Below are positions 1 through 10,140 of a stretch of 64,000 bases of DNA, piece after piece (the first letter of the stretch is position 1; the number at the start of each line of letters is the position of its first letter). The notes below the pieces were generated by a model. The model saw only the letters and a list, made by a program, of their open reading frames with translations, had not been told where the DNA came from and did no database searches. This DNA comes from Bacteroidota bacterium (lineage in GTDB: Bacteria > Bacteroidota > Ignavibacteria > Kapaibacteriales > UBA2268): positions 303,706 to 367,705 of the forward strand of contig JAJXYC010000013.1 in assembly GCA_021780815.1 (NCBI GenBank), in the 5' to 3' direction. A program made the position numbers and the translations under genes.

Positions 1-534
1 CTTATGACGGTAATAACTGGATTGATATATCCCCTTGCAATAACCGGATATGCTCAATTGTTCTTTCCCAATAAAGCAAACGGCTCAATGTTATTTATAC
101 ATAACAAAATTGTTGGTTCAGAATTAATAGGACAACAATTCACTAAACCAGAATATTTTTGGGGGCGTCCTTCGGCGATTGGCAATAATCCGATGCCGTC
201 GGGGGGTAGTAATTTGAATCCTGTTGGGGATACTTTGAAAGATCAAATACTTGCAAGAGCAGATACAATCAGGAAATATCACGGAAATATCTCTATTAAT
301 TCAATTCCTAAAGATTTATTATTTGCTTCAGGAAGCGGAGTTGACCCACATATTTCACCTGAAACAGCCTTTTTTCAGGTGGAACGTATAACTAAATACA
401 GACATCTTTCGTTAGAGCAAAAAAATAAACTGAATAAACTTATTCAAACGTTAATAGAACCACCAGATTTTAATATTTTTGGTGAGTATAGAATAAATGT
501 ATTAAAGTTGAATTTGCAATTAGATGGAATTTAA
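1..534 (+). CDS. kdpC: K+-transporting ATPase subunit C (KdpC), 5' partial
   Basis: YFWGRPSA, NPMPSGGSNLNP, DPHISPETAFFQVERI motifs; followed directly by kdpD/kdpE; frame open to window edge. Confidence 0.95.
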   Translation, partial: LMTVITGLIYPLAITGYAQLFFPNKANGSMLFIHNKIVGSELIGQQFTKPEYFWGRPSAIGNNPMPSGGSNLNPVGDTLKDQILARADTIRKYHGNISINSIPKDLLFASGSGVDPHISPETAFFQVERITKYRHLSLEQKNKLNKLIQTLIEPPDFNIFGEYRINVLKLNLQLDGI

Positions 535-535
535 G

Positions 536-3157
536 ATGAAAACACCTGAAGAGATACTCGAAAATATCAATAAAAATGAGGTAAAGAAATCTCGTGGGAA
601 ATTAAAAATCTTTTTTGGGATGTGTGCCGGAGTTGGCAAGACTTATTCTATGTTATTACATGCAAAAGAGCTTTTGAAGAATGGAAATAATGTCTTGGTG
701 GGCTATATTGAAACTCATGGTCGGAAGGAAACATCTGCATTACTTGAAGGTTTGAATATCCTGCCAAGAAAGAAATTAACTTACAAAGGATTTGAATTTG
801 AAGAATTCGATTTAGAAAAAGCTTTAACACTCAAACCAGATTATATTCTTGTTGATGAACTTGCTCATACAAATATTCCGGGTTCAATTCACTCAAAAAG
901 ATACCAAGATGTTCAACAACTTCTTGAAAATGGAATCAATGTTTTGACAACGATTAATATTCAGCATATTGAAAGTCGCAGTAAAACAGTTGAGCAAATT
1001 ACAGGAGTTCCAATACAAGAAACCGTTCCAGATTCTATTATCGAATTGGCTAATGATATAGAAGTAATAGACATTCCGGTTGAGGAGTTATTGAAAAGGC
1101 TTGAAGAAGGAAAAGTTTACGTGCCAGACAAGGCGAAATTAGCTTCACAAAACTTTTTTAAAACCGGGAATATTATTTCTCTAAGAGAAATGGCTTTAAG
1201 ATTTACAGCTGAAAAAGTAGAAGGCGACCTTGTTGATTACATGAGTGAAAGGAATATTGTCGGTCCATGGAAAGCTGGGGATAAGTTAATGGTGGCTGTT
1301 GGTTCAAGTCCTTTTTCGGCTGAACTAATAAGATGGACGCGTAGAATGGCTTATGCTTTGAAATCCCAATGGTACGCAGTATATATAAAAACAAATATTC
1401 AGGAAAGTGATAAGTCAATATCACAATTAGAAAAAAATCTAAGACTTGCCAAAGAACTTGGTGCAGAAGTGATTACATCAACAGATACTGACCTTGTTGA
1501 AGGTTTATTACAAATAGCCAGAAGGCATAATGTAACACAGATAATAATTGGAAAACCTGCTAAATACAATTTTTTGAATTTCATAAAACGGGACAATTAC
1601 GTTGACAGATTGATACAAGAAAGTGGCGAGATTGACATCTATATTGTAAGACCACAACAAGTAAATAAAAAAGTAAAGAAACATAAAATAGTAAATTTTA
1701 CATCTCCATTACGAGAATACTTGATTTCAGCAACAAGTGTTGTTGTTCTATCTTTAATATGTTTCCCATTCAGAGAGTACATAGGCTATCAGTCGGTTGG
1801 TCTTATTTTGCTTTTTAACCTTTTGATAATGCCATTTTATGTTGGAAAGGGAGCCATTCTGTTTTCGGCACTTTTGAATGCACTAATTTGGAATTTCTTT
1901 TTCATCCCTCCAATTTTTACTTTTGAAATTGGCAAACTGCATGATGTTTTGACTTTATTGCTTAATTTAGTTATTGCTATAACATCTGGTCTATTTGCTA
2001 CAAGAATAAGAAAACAGCAAAGATTAGTTCAGCAAAGAGAAAAGAGTACAGTTGCATTACTTAACTTCACCAAAGAATTGTCAAATATCAAAAGCAAATA
2101 TGATGCAATTTCAACCACATTAAAACATATTGATTTGAATTTCAAAGTAAATGCAATATTTATTGATGAAAATGCTGAACATCAAATAAGTTCTCGTGAC
2201 CTTTTCTCCTTTGAACCAAAAGAAATAAGTATTGCTAAATGGTCTTTGGAACAAAATGCCATAGCTGGGAAATTTACTAACAATTTACCAGATGCGATTG
2301 GTCAATATTTTCCAGTTATAACAAACAGAAAGAAAATAGGTATAATTTGTCTTTTACTTAATCAAAAACTATCAATAGAAGAAGAGAATCTTATAAATAA
2401 CATAATAACTCAATTAGCAGGTGTTTATGAAAATGAAGAAACAGCAGAACAGATGAAACAAATACTTATTGAAACTGAATCGAAAAAGCTTTATGACACA
2501 TTATTAGATTCTATATCACATGAGTTCAGAACACCAATTGCAGTAATTTCAGGTTCAGCAACAAGCCTGCTTGAAAACAATATTACAGACAAACCGGAAT
2601 TAGTAAGAAATTTTGCTGATGAAATTTATTTGGCATCAAAGAGATTAAATATACTTGTTGAAAATTTACTTGATATAACGAGGTTAGAATCAGGCAAGCT
2701 GAAGTTGAATAAAGATTTTTATAATATAAATGAAGTAATAGCTGAAGCACTTATACAACTTAAAGATGTCAGACAAAATCATAAACTTATTATGGATTTA
2801 AAAGCAATAAATCCAACTTCAATGATAGATTATGGTTTTATCAGTCAGGCGTTATTTAACATATTGCACAATGCTTTTATCTATACTCAGGAAGGTACAA
2901 CAATTACTATCAAATCTGAAATATTAGATAAAAATATTAAAATTTCTATTTCTGACAATGGGGAAGGTTTAGATAAAGAAAGTATAAACAGACTTTTTGA
3001 AAAATTTTATAGACCACCGGGAACTAAAGCAGGTGGGACAGGTTTGGGGCTTTCTATTGCAAAAGGTTTTATCGAAGCTAATGGGGGTACTGTTTCGGTA
3101 AGAAGTAATGAACCGAATGGCTTGATTTTTGATATAGTTTTACCCTTATATGAGTAA
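536..3157 (+). CDS. kdpD: Osmosensitive K+ channel histidine kinase KdpD
   Basis: GKLKIFFGMCAGVGKTYSML N-terminal domain, Usp domain, SHEFRTPIAVI H-box, GTGLGLSIAKG; ORF track start at 524 but MKTPEEI at 536 more likely. Confidence 0.95.
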   Translation: MKTPEEILENINKNEVKKSRGKLKIFFGMCAGVGKTYSMLLHAKELLKNGNNVLVGYIETHGRKETSALLEGLNILPRKKLTYKGFEFEEFDLEKALTLKPDYILVDELAHTNIPGSIHSKRYQDVQQLLENGINVLTTINIQHIESRSKTVEQITGVPIQETVPDSIIELANDIEVIDIPVEELLKRLEEGKVYVPDKAKLASQNFFKTGNIISLREMALRFTAEKVEGDLVDYMSERNIVGPWKAGDKLMVAVGSSPFSAELIRWTRRMAYALKSQWYAVYIKTNIQESDKSISQLEKNLRLAKELGAEVITSTDTDLVEGLLQIARRHNVTQIIIGKPAKYNFLNFIKRDNYVDRLIQESGEIDIYIVRPQQVNKKVKKHKIVNFTSPLREYLISATSVVVLSLICFPFREYIGYQSVGLILLFNLLIMPFYVGKGAILFSALLNALIWNFFFIPPIFTFEIGKLHDVLTLLLNLVIAITSGLFATRIRKQQRLVQQREKSTVALLNFTKELSNIKSKYDAISTTLKHIDLNFKVNAIFIDENAEHQISSRDLFSFEPKEISIAKWSLEQNAIAGKFTNNLPDAIGQYFPVITNRKKIGIICLLLNQKLSIEEENLINNIITQLAGVYENEETAEQMKQILIETESKKLYDTLLDSISHEFRTPIAVISGSATSLLENNITDKPELVRNFADEIYLASKRLNILVENLLDITRLESGKLKLNKDFYNINEVIAEALIQLKDVRQNHKLIMDLKAINPTSMIDYGFISQALFNILHNAFIYTQEGTTITIKSEILDKNIKISISDNGEGLDKESINRLFEKFYRPPGTKAGGTGLGLSIAKGFIEANGGTVSVRSNEPNGLIFDIVLPLYE

Positions 3158-3845
3158 TAAAACTAAAATATTGGTGATAGATGACGAGCCTCAAATAAGG
3201 AATCTTCTGAAACTGACTTTAGAAGCAAACAATTTTGAGATTGTTACTACTGACACCGGAAAAAGCGGTGTTCAATTGGCTGCTTCATTGAAACCCGAAC
3301 TTATTCTATTGGACTTGAATTTACCTGATGAAGATGGATTGAGTGTTTTAAAGCAAATAAGAGAATGGAGTTCGGTACAAGTTATTATTCTTTCTGTAAG
3401 AAATTCTGAAACTGATAAGATTCATTTACTTGATTCAGGTGCTGATGACTACATCACTAAACCATTTCATTCAGGTGAACTGTTAGCACGAATACGAGTG
3501 GCATTAAGGCATAAGGAAGTGGTGCAAGACATGCCAGTTCAAACTATCGGGGAACTTGAAATAAATTATACTTCCAGAACTGTAAAAAAGTGTGGTAGGC
3601 TTATAAATCTCACATCAACAGAATATGCAATACTGAAACTTCTTTCAACTAACTCAGATAAAGTCCTTACTCACAAGCAAATCCTTGAAAGTATATGGGG
3701 AAACCCATTTTCTGATGAAACTCAATACATCAGAGTTTTCATCGGTCAAATCAGAAAGAAGATTGAAGATGACCCTGCAAAACCAATATATTTAAAAACA
3801 ATCACAGGGGTTGGATACTTGCTTTCATTAGAAAGTGGTAAGTAG
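3150..3845 (+). CDS. kdpE: KdpE-type response regulator (OmpR family)
   Basis: Receiver domain (VIDDEPQI, LLDLNLPDEDG, ADDYITKPF) plus winged-helix DNA-binding domain; overlaps kdpD. Confidence 0.93.
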   Translation: MSNKTKILVIDDEPQIRNLLKLTLEANNFEIVTTDTGKSGVQLAASLKPELILLDLNLPDEDGLSVLKQIREWSSVQVIILSVRNSETDKIHLLDSGADDYITKPFHSGELLARIRVALRHKEVVQDMPVQTIGELEINYTSRTVKKCGRLINLTSTEYAILKLLSTNSDKVLTHKQILESIWGNPFSDETQYIRVFIGQIRKKIEDDPAKPIYLKTITGVGYLLSLESGK

Positions 3846-4360
3846 AATCATTAATTTCCTGTCCAAATAATCCAATCTTGACTTTTGGATTAAATTCGCT
3901 TATTTTTTCTTTTGCAACAGTGAGCATCCCTCCGGTACCACAGGCAGGGGTCATAGACAGTAGTAATTTTGACTTTCTTTAAAAGATTATCTTTATCTTT
4001 TGAAATTAGCAAATTCACCATTAAATGAATAATCTCACGAGGGGTGAAGTGTTCTCAGGGATTTTCATTCGTTGATTCGCTGAATTTTCTTATCAGTTCC
4101 TCAAAAACATAACCCATATCATAATCTGTTACCTTATCAGTGTGAAAGTCTATGGTAGATTCAGAAAATTTTTTAGTAGTTAAGTAAAGTAAATTTTTTT
4201 CGACAATGTTTTGAATTTCAATTCTAAACTTAAATTTGTCAATTATTTTCTGTATGTTTTCAGAAAAACCATTTAAATATGAAATGAAATTTGATTTAAT
4301 GCTTGAAGGATTGTCAAGTAATTTTTTTATCGAGAAATTAGAGTCGTTATAGAATTTCAC
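3845..4360 (-). pseudogene. Type I restriction-modification methyltransferase (HsdM) remnant
   Basis: Minus strand reads ...[36 protein letters not shown]...YDP(frameshift)ACGTGGMLTVAKEKISEFNPKVKIGLFGQEIND; one nonsense codon, one 1-nt frameshift, no C-terminus. Confidence 0.85.
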
Positions 4361-4411
4361 ACCATAAATGTCCCACGAAAATCTAATTATCTTTATTTTT
4401 CAACTATTTAG

Positions 4412-4485
4412 TACCGAGGGAGGGATTTGAACCCCCGACACATGGATTATGATTCCATTGCTCTAACCAACTGAGCTACCCCGGC
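4412..4485 (-). tRNA. tRNA with CAT anticodon (Met elongator or Ile2)
   Basis: Cloverleaf: GCCGGGG acceptor, AGCTCAGTTGGTTAGAGC D arm, ATGGA-ATCATAA-TCCAT anticodon arm, GGGGGTTCAAATCCCTC T arm. Confidence 0.9.
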
Positions 4486-4538
4486 GTATTGAATTCCAAA
4501 TTTTAAGAACTTATAAGAAATACAAAATTACGAAAAAA

Positions 4539-5132
4539 TTATGAACTTTCCAAAATTTTCTTAATTTCATCTCTCAATTTTGCTGCGGCTTCATAATTTT
4601 CATCTTTTATAGCTTTATCTAATTGAGATTGCAGTACATCTAATCTCTTGTTACCACTGGAATGAACAGGTTGTTGTTCTGCTTTAGGAACTGGTTGTTG
4701 AAAATTTTGAAATGTGCCTTCTGGTTCATTTTGAATAGGAGTAACGCCTGCTTCTTCCATAATTTCCGCATTAACAAAAATTGGAGTGTTTGTACGAACA
4801 GCAATTGCAATTGCATCACTTGGTCTGCAATCAATTTGAATGCCTTCGTTTTCAAAAATTAATTTTGCATGAAATGTACCTTCATCGAGATTGTCAATAA
4901 AAACTTCATTCAATTGGTATCCAAACGTATCAAATATAATTTTAAATAAATCATGAGTAAGTGGTCTTGGGGGTTCTACTCCTTCTAATTCAAAGGCAAT
5001 AGATTGTGCTTCAAAAGCACCAATAATAATTGGTAAGCGATTATTGCCTTCTAATTCTTTTAAAATTAAAGCAAATGCATTATTACCGGGTGTTGCAGAT
5101 ATTCCTAATATTACTACTTGTACTTTATCCAT
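4539..5132 (-). CDS. Bifunctional nuclease (BFN) family protein with C-terminal UVR-like domain
   Basis: LPIIIGAFEAQSIAFELEG, DCRPSDAIAIAVRTNTPIFV; C-term LDKAIKDENYEAAAKLRDEIK. Confidence 0.9.
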   Translation of the reverse strand: MDKVQVVILGISATPGNNAFALILKELEGNNRLPIIIGAFEAQSIAFELEGVEPPRPLTHDLFKIIFDTFGYQLNEVFIDNLDEGTFHAKLIFENEGIQIDCRPSDAIAIAVRTNTPIFVNAEIMEEAGVTPIQNEPEGTFQNFQQPVPKAEQQPVHSSGNKRLDVLQSQLDKAIKDENYEAAAKLRDEIKKILESS

Positions 5133-5258
5133 TTCTTTCTTTCTTTTTTCTTTTAGACGTTTTAAAACAAATTTTAAGATATTTAATAAATTAATTTGTT
5201 TATGTTAAAATTTAAATAAAATTGTTTGGTTTTATCCGATTATAAGGTAAATAAAAAT

Positions 5259-6569
5259 TTAACTTATAATGCCTCTTCGTTTTAATTTATGTAATATTCT
5301 TCTAACGATTATTTTGCTTGAACCGGCAGATTGGAAGATATAATCCTTTGCTTTTATTCCTGTTTCTAATCTTAATGAAGTGTTAATACACATTTGTTTT
5401 ATCCATCTTTCCAAATTGTTTGCATTTTTAACAGATGCTAGAACGCTCATTTGTTTTAAAATTTGAGCATCAGTGGATTTAGTAAGATTTGGACCAGTTG
5501 CAATTGGTAAACCATAGCCTGCCGCTTCAGTAACACTATGAACCCCTTCGCCGAAGGCACCGCCTATATATGCAAAATTACCAACACCATATAGCCTCAA
5601 CAAATAACCTATTGAATCAACTACTATGTCGCTATCTTTGATTTGTTCAGATAATATATGGCAACTTTGTGTTTTTAAATGACTTGCAAGTTTGCTAAAA
5701 AGGACGTAATTACCTAATTTATTAGTTAATCGTTCAATATTTTCTTTTGTTGGTTCATGGAGGACGTAAATTGTTCTCAATTTGACATTTAAATCCTTTT
5801 TTACTTTTTGAATTGCAGGAATAAGAATGTCTTCGTCTTGCTCCCAGATACTTCCTGCTACTAAAATTAATTCATTTTCATCAAATAATAATTTAGGAAT
5901 TATTGGAAAATTTCCTGATTCTTTTACAAATTTACAAATTCTATCAAAGCGTGTATCAGAAAGTGTATGGACATTGTATCGCAAGCCTAGCTTAACAAAA
6001 TAATTTGAGTGACTTTCACCAATTGTAAAGATTCTATTGAATAAGTGCATATTTGATTTAATGAATCTACGTGCAATAAAAGAATGTGCAAAAAATTTGT
6101 TTGAAGGTTTGGTAGCATTTATTAAATAAATAGGAATATGTTGAGCTTTTAGTTCAAGGAGATGATTTCTCCAAATTTCATAACGGACAAAAACAGCAAA
6201 ATTGGGGCGGATTAAATTGATGAATTGCTTTGCCCATTGTTTTTTATCAAGCGGGATATAGCAAATTCTATCTATTAATTTATAATTTTGTTGCGAATTA
6301 AATCCAGAAGGTGAGAAAAAAGAAGCAATGATAAAAATATCGGGCAATTCTTTTTTTAATAGTTCAATTACAGGCTTTGCTTGCTCAAATTCACCCATAG
6401 AAGCCGCATGGAACCAAATTCGTATTTTATTATCGGGTAAATCTTTTAAATTTTCCCAAGATTTAAATACGTTTGATTCTCTTATCAATAATTTTTTGTT
6501 ATATTTTTTTAAATATTTTACAAAAAGAAGAGCTATTGGTAAAAATATATAATTATAAAAAAAGTCCAT
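5259..6569 (-). CDS. waaA: 3-deoxy-D-manno-octulosonic acid transferase
   Basis: WFHAASMGEFEQAKPVIELL, FVRYEIWRNHLLEL, IGGAFGEGVHSVTEAAGYGLPI. Confidence 0.9.
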   Translation of the reverse strand: MDFFYNYIFLPIALLFVKYLKKYNKKLLIRESNVFKSWENLKDLPDNKIRIWFHAASMGEFEQAKPVIELLKKELPDIFIIASFFSPSGFNSQQNYKLIDRICYIPLDKKQWAKQFINLIRPNFAVFVRYEIWRNHLLELKAQHIPIYLINATKPSNKFFAHSFIARRFIKSNMHLFNRIFTIGESHSNYFVKLGLRYNVHTLSDTRFDRICKFVKESGNFPIIPKLLFDENELILVAGSIWEQDEDILIPAIQKVKKDLNVKLRTIYVLHEPTKENIERLTNKLGNYVLFSKLASHLKTQSCHILSEQIKDSDIVVDSIGYLLRLYGVGNFAYIGGAFGEGVHSVTEAAGYGLPIATGPNLTKSTDAQILKQMSVLASVKNANNLERWIKQMCINTSLRLETGIKAKDYIFQSAGSSKIIVRRILHKLKRRGIIS

Positions 6570-6582
6570 TAAAACAATTCAA

Positions 6583-7365
6583 TTATTTGCCGCAGAAATT
6601 AGGATTACGTTTTTCTAAAAATGCTAATGTTCCTTCTTGAAAATCCTGTGTTCCACAGATATCGCCAAAACGGGAAGATTCATAGGTAAGACCTTCTTGT
6701 AAATCTAAATTTTGACTTGCATTAACGCATTCAACAGCGGCAGAAACAGCAAGAGGTGCTTTTGTTAGAACGAGTTCAACAAATTCAATAGTTTTTGGTA
6801 GTAATTCTTCATTTGGAAAAACATTATTTACTAGACCAATTGACTTTGCGTATTGTGCATCAATAGTTTTTGCAGAAATTATTAATTCAAGAGCTTTTGC
6901 TTTACCAACAATTTTTGGTAACCTTTGTGTAGCGCCATAACCGGGTATAATGCCAAGATTTACCTCTGGTTGTCCCATTTTAGCTTTTTCACTTGCGAAG
7001 CGAATATGACAAGATAAAGCAAGCTCCAAACCACCACCAAGTGCAAACCCATTTATTGCTGCAATTACAGGAATTCGTAATTGTTCCAAACGTAACATAA
7101 CTTTTGAGCCAAATTCTGAAAATTGCTTTCCTGAACGCACATTTGAGGAATTGAGCTCTTTAATATCGGCGCCTGCGGCGAAAGCTTTATCGCCACTTCC
7201 CGTTAATATTAAAGCATTTATGTTTTCGTCAAGTTCTATTTCTTTAATCAAAGTATCAAGCTCCGTAAATAATTGAAAATTAAGAGCATTTAACTTATCA
7301 GGGCGATTTAAAGTAATTATTCCATAATTACTTCTTTTTTCAAATATTATTGTTTGATAGTCCAT
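6583..7365 (-). CDS. Enoyl-CoA hydratase/isomerase (crotonase family)
   Basis: AFAAGADIKEL, GFALGGGLELALSCHIRFASEKAKMGQPEVNLGIIPGYGATQRL. Confidence 0.92.
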   Translation of the reverse strand: MDYQTIIFEKRSNYGIITLNRPDKLNALNFQLFTELDTLIKEIELDENINALILTGSGDKAFAAGADIKELNSSNVRSGKQFSEFGSKVMLRLEQLRIPVIAAINGFALGGGLELALSCHIRFASEKAKMGQPEVNLGIIPGYGATQRLPKIVGKAKALELIISAKTIDAQYAKSIGLVNNVFPNEELLPKTIEFVELVLTKAPLAVSAAVECVNASQNLDLQEGLTYESSRFGDICGTQDFQEGTLAFLEKRNPNFCGK

Positions 7366-7408
7366 TTATTTTTTCTTATTAATTTTACAAAAAACAAAAT
7401 TACAAAAT

Positions 7409-8803
7409 TTGAAAATGCAATATAAAGAAAAATTTAATTTTACTGCCAAGTTTTTATTAATTATTTTTTTTTCGTTTTTAATAATAACAAATAATTCAGA
7501 AGCAAAACATAAGAAGAAAAAGAAAAGACATAAAATTGTCAGGATTGTAAATATTAATATTAAAAAATCTCAATTGCTCAAAGAACAACAAATTGCAGAT
7601 GGGCTTGAATATAAACAAATCTTAATGGGAAATGGGAAGTGTTGGTTTAACGTGCATATTGCAGAGTTTGATTTACATAATTCCAAATTAAAATTGTTTA
7701 TATCAAAGGCGGGTGAAAACATTAACGATTTAGAAAGCTTGCCTACTTATGTCAATGATTACAATTCAACACATCAAGACAGCATCTTAATAAGTGTTAA
7801 TGGGAATTTTTGGCGGGCATATTCTAACAGCCCAATTGGTCCAACAATCATAGATGGTGAAGTTCTCGAAATAAATAAGCATAAAAATTGGAGCAGTTTT
7901 TTTGTTGATTCCGCCGATGTTCCATTTATTGATAATTTTGGCATTTCAGGGTCGTTTGTTTTAAATAATAGAAAATACAATATTAATTTTATTGATAAAA
8001 GATATGATTCATCAGGGATTAGTTATTATAATCATTTTGCTGGCGATACAATTCCCTTTATTCGTACAACGGCAACAGCAAGAGCATTAGAATCAGCATA
8101 TAATCAATGGCAAATAGAACTTTCAGATATGGGCGAAGATTCCACTGAAAATCCCTTTGATACAGTTTCTTTTATGAATACATTTAAAGCAAGTGAAAGG
8201 GAAAAATCAATCGAACAAAATCTTCCAAAAGTTCTCGTGAAATTGTTAGAACCACAGGCGATTAATAAAACGTTTTGTGGAATTGTTTCTAAAATAAAAC
8301 ATTCAGCAATTGAATGTCCTAAAAACTGTGTGGTAGTATCATTTGGTAAAGATTTACCTGATGATGTATTGCCAAAAATCAATGATACGTTGAAATTTAC
8401 TTTTGAAACGAATTCTGAACAAGACCATCGCTTTGTTTTGGGTGTGTCAGGTACGCCGAGAATTGTTCGTAAAGGTAATGCAAAACAAGAGGCAAAAGAA
8501 GAAGGAAACTTCGGAAAAAGATTTATATATTATCAATTACCCAGAACACTCTTAGGTTATAATGCAAATAAAACAAAGATGTATTTTATTACTATCGAAG
8601 GGACAAATTCAAAATTAAAGCAATATGGAGCTAATTTGAACGATTTATCAAAAATAGCAAAGTATTTGAAACTTTATGATGCGATGAATCTAGATGGCGG
8701 CGGTTCTTCAACTTTTATTTTTGAAGGGAAAAATTTAATGCGTAAATATGACCCAACTTCGTCAAGAAAAATTTCTATAATAGTTGGAGTTAAGAAAAAG
8801 TAA
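7409..8803 (+). CDS. Phosphodiester glycosidase (NAGPA-like) family secreted protein
   Basis: Signal peptide; C-terminal LYDAMNLDGGGSSTFIFEGKNLMRKYDPTSSRKISIIVGV. Confidence 0.8.
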   Translation: MKMQYKEKFNFTAKFLLIIFFSFLIITNNSEAKHKKKKKRHKIVRIVNINIKKSQLLKEQQIADGLEYKQILMGNGKCWFNVHIAEFDLHNSKLKLFISKAGENINDLESLPTYVNDYNSTHQDSILISVNGNFWRAYSNSPIGPTIIDGEVLEINKHKNWSSFFVDSADVPFIDNFGISGSFVLNNRKYNINFIDKRYDSSGISYYNHFAGDTIPFIRTTATARALESAYNQWQIELSDMGEDSTENPFDTVSFMNTFKASEREKSIEQNLPKVLVKLLEPQAINKTFCGIVSKIKHSAIECPKNCVVVSFGKDLPDDVLPKINDTLKFTFETNSEQDHRFVLGVSGTPRIVRKGNAKQEAKEEGNFGKRFIYYQLPRTLLGYNANKTKMYFITIEGTNSKLKQYGANLNDLSKIAKYLKLYDAMNLDGGGSSTFIFEGKNLMRKYDPTSSRKISIIVGVKKK

Positions 8804-8805
8804 TT

Positions 8806-10074
8806 TTAATAAAGCAAATAATTTTTACGTAGTTTTAGAAACTCAATCAAACCATTTGTTGTTTCTTTCATAATTTCTTCTTTGCCTCCTTTGTTAAAAA
8901 GAAGTTCAAAAATATGTTCATTACCTGTTGCTTTGTTAAACATTTGTTTTTTTGATTGTTCAATTTTTTCTAGATTAAAATATTGAGGATAAATTGAGCG
9001 TAATTTTAAAAGCAGTTCTATTCCATTGGTAAATGGAGTGAAATCATTAGTTTTTTCAAAACGCAGTAAAAACCCTTTACAAAGTAAATTTGCATATTTC
9101 CCATAAACTGGAACAAATTCAGTTTGTAGTAGTTTAACACCATTAAATTCTAAATTTTCGAAAGTAGAAAAAAAGTCGTTATCAAAATCGGGAGTGCCAA
9201 AGTATTGGAATGGTAAATTTGTTCCAATTCCAACACTAAACAAGCCAAGTTCACCAATCCAGCCAAGCATTGCTGCACCACGAATGGCATCAACTGATGG
9301 TATGTTTGGCGAAGTTGGGACCCAATTTAAACCAGTATCTTCCCACTGCATCCATCTTTGCCAGCCTTCCATTTTTATAATTTTTAATTTAATCTCGTAA
9401 TTTTTTACTTTATTTTCATTAATCCAATCTTCATCTTTCATCATCAAAGCAAGTTCGCCTATTGTTAATCCGGGCAAATAGGGGACTGGGATTAATCCAA
9501 TAAATGATCGCAAATTTAAATTTAATATATTCCCATCAACAGAAACTCCACCGAGTGGATTTGGTCTATCTAATATTATTATTTCTTTATCTAATTCTGT
9601 CGCCGATTGCATTAAATAATATAAAGAACTTATAAAAGTATATGCTCTAACTCCAATATCTTGTATATCAACAACTATAACATCAAATTTATCGGATAAA
9701 GTAGCAGGTATTTTCTTCCCACCTCCATAAAGTGAAATTACTGGAATATTCCAATAATAACTATTTTCAACTTTTTCGCCGGCAGATTTATTCCCATAAA
9801 GTCCGTGTTCTGGTGTTAATATCATCGTAAGAGTACAAACTTTTGAGTTTGCTAAAATTTCTAATGTTAAATTGCCTTTGCTATCTCGTCCTGAAAAATT
9901 TGTGAAAAGGGCTACTCGTTTTCCGGAAATTTCACTAAAATTGTGTTCAACTAATACATCAATTCCCAATTTAATTTTAACATCAGAACTTGAATAAAGG
10001 AAATTTGCTCGCAAAAAAATAATAAAAACTATTAAAATATATTTTCTATAAGATTTTTTTCTTGTTTTTGTCAT
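8806..10074 (-). CDS. DUF1343 family (NamZ-like exo-beta-N-acetylmuramidase) secreted protein
   Basis: GIDVLVEHNFSEISGKRVALFTN, LTPEHGLYG, IQDIGVRAYTFISSL, DRPNPLGG motifs. Confidence 0.9.
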   Translation of the reverse strand: MTKTRKKSYRKYILIVFIIFLRANFLYSSSDVKIKLGIDVLVEHNFSEISGKRVALFTNFSGRDSKGNLTLEILANSKVCTLTMILTPEHGLYGNKSAGEKVENSYYWNIPVISLYGGGKKIPATLSDKFDVIVVDIQDIGVRAYTFISSLYYLMQSATELDKEIIILDRPNPLGGVSVDGNILNLNLRSFIGLIPVPYLPGLTIGELALMMKDEDWINENKVKNYEIKLKIIKMEGWQRWMQWEDTGLNWVPTSPNIPSVDAIRGAAMLGWIGELGLFSVGIGTNLPFQYFGTPDFDNDFFSTFENLEFNGVKLLQTEFVPVYGKYANLLCKGFLLRFEKTNDFTPFTNGIELLLKLRSIYPQYFNLEKIEQSKKQMFNKATGNEHIFELLFNKGGKEEIMKETTNGLIEFLKLRKNYLLY

Positions 10075-10140
10075 TTAAATTTTTTTTAAAAAACAAAATT
10101 ACTTAATTTTGAATAATTAATAATTTGAATTGGGGGATAT

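Noticed and set aside
648-830. Short antisense ORFs in the track (e.g. 648-830, 1203-1424, 20668-20907, 50197-50601)
   Set aside because: They sit opposite strong CDSs, match no recognisable family, and reflect stop-poor complementary frames.
4640-4855. Alternative ORFs overlapping the BFN nuclease gene on both strands
   Set aside because: Fully contained in a well-supported CDS.
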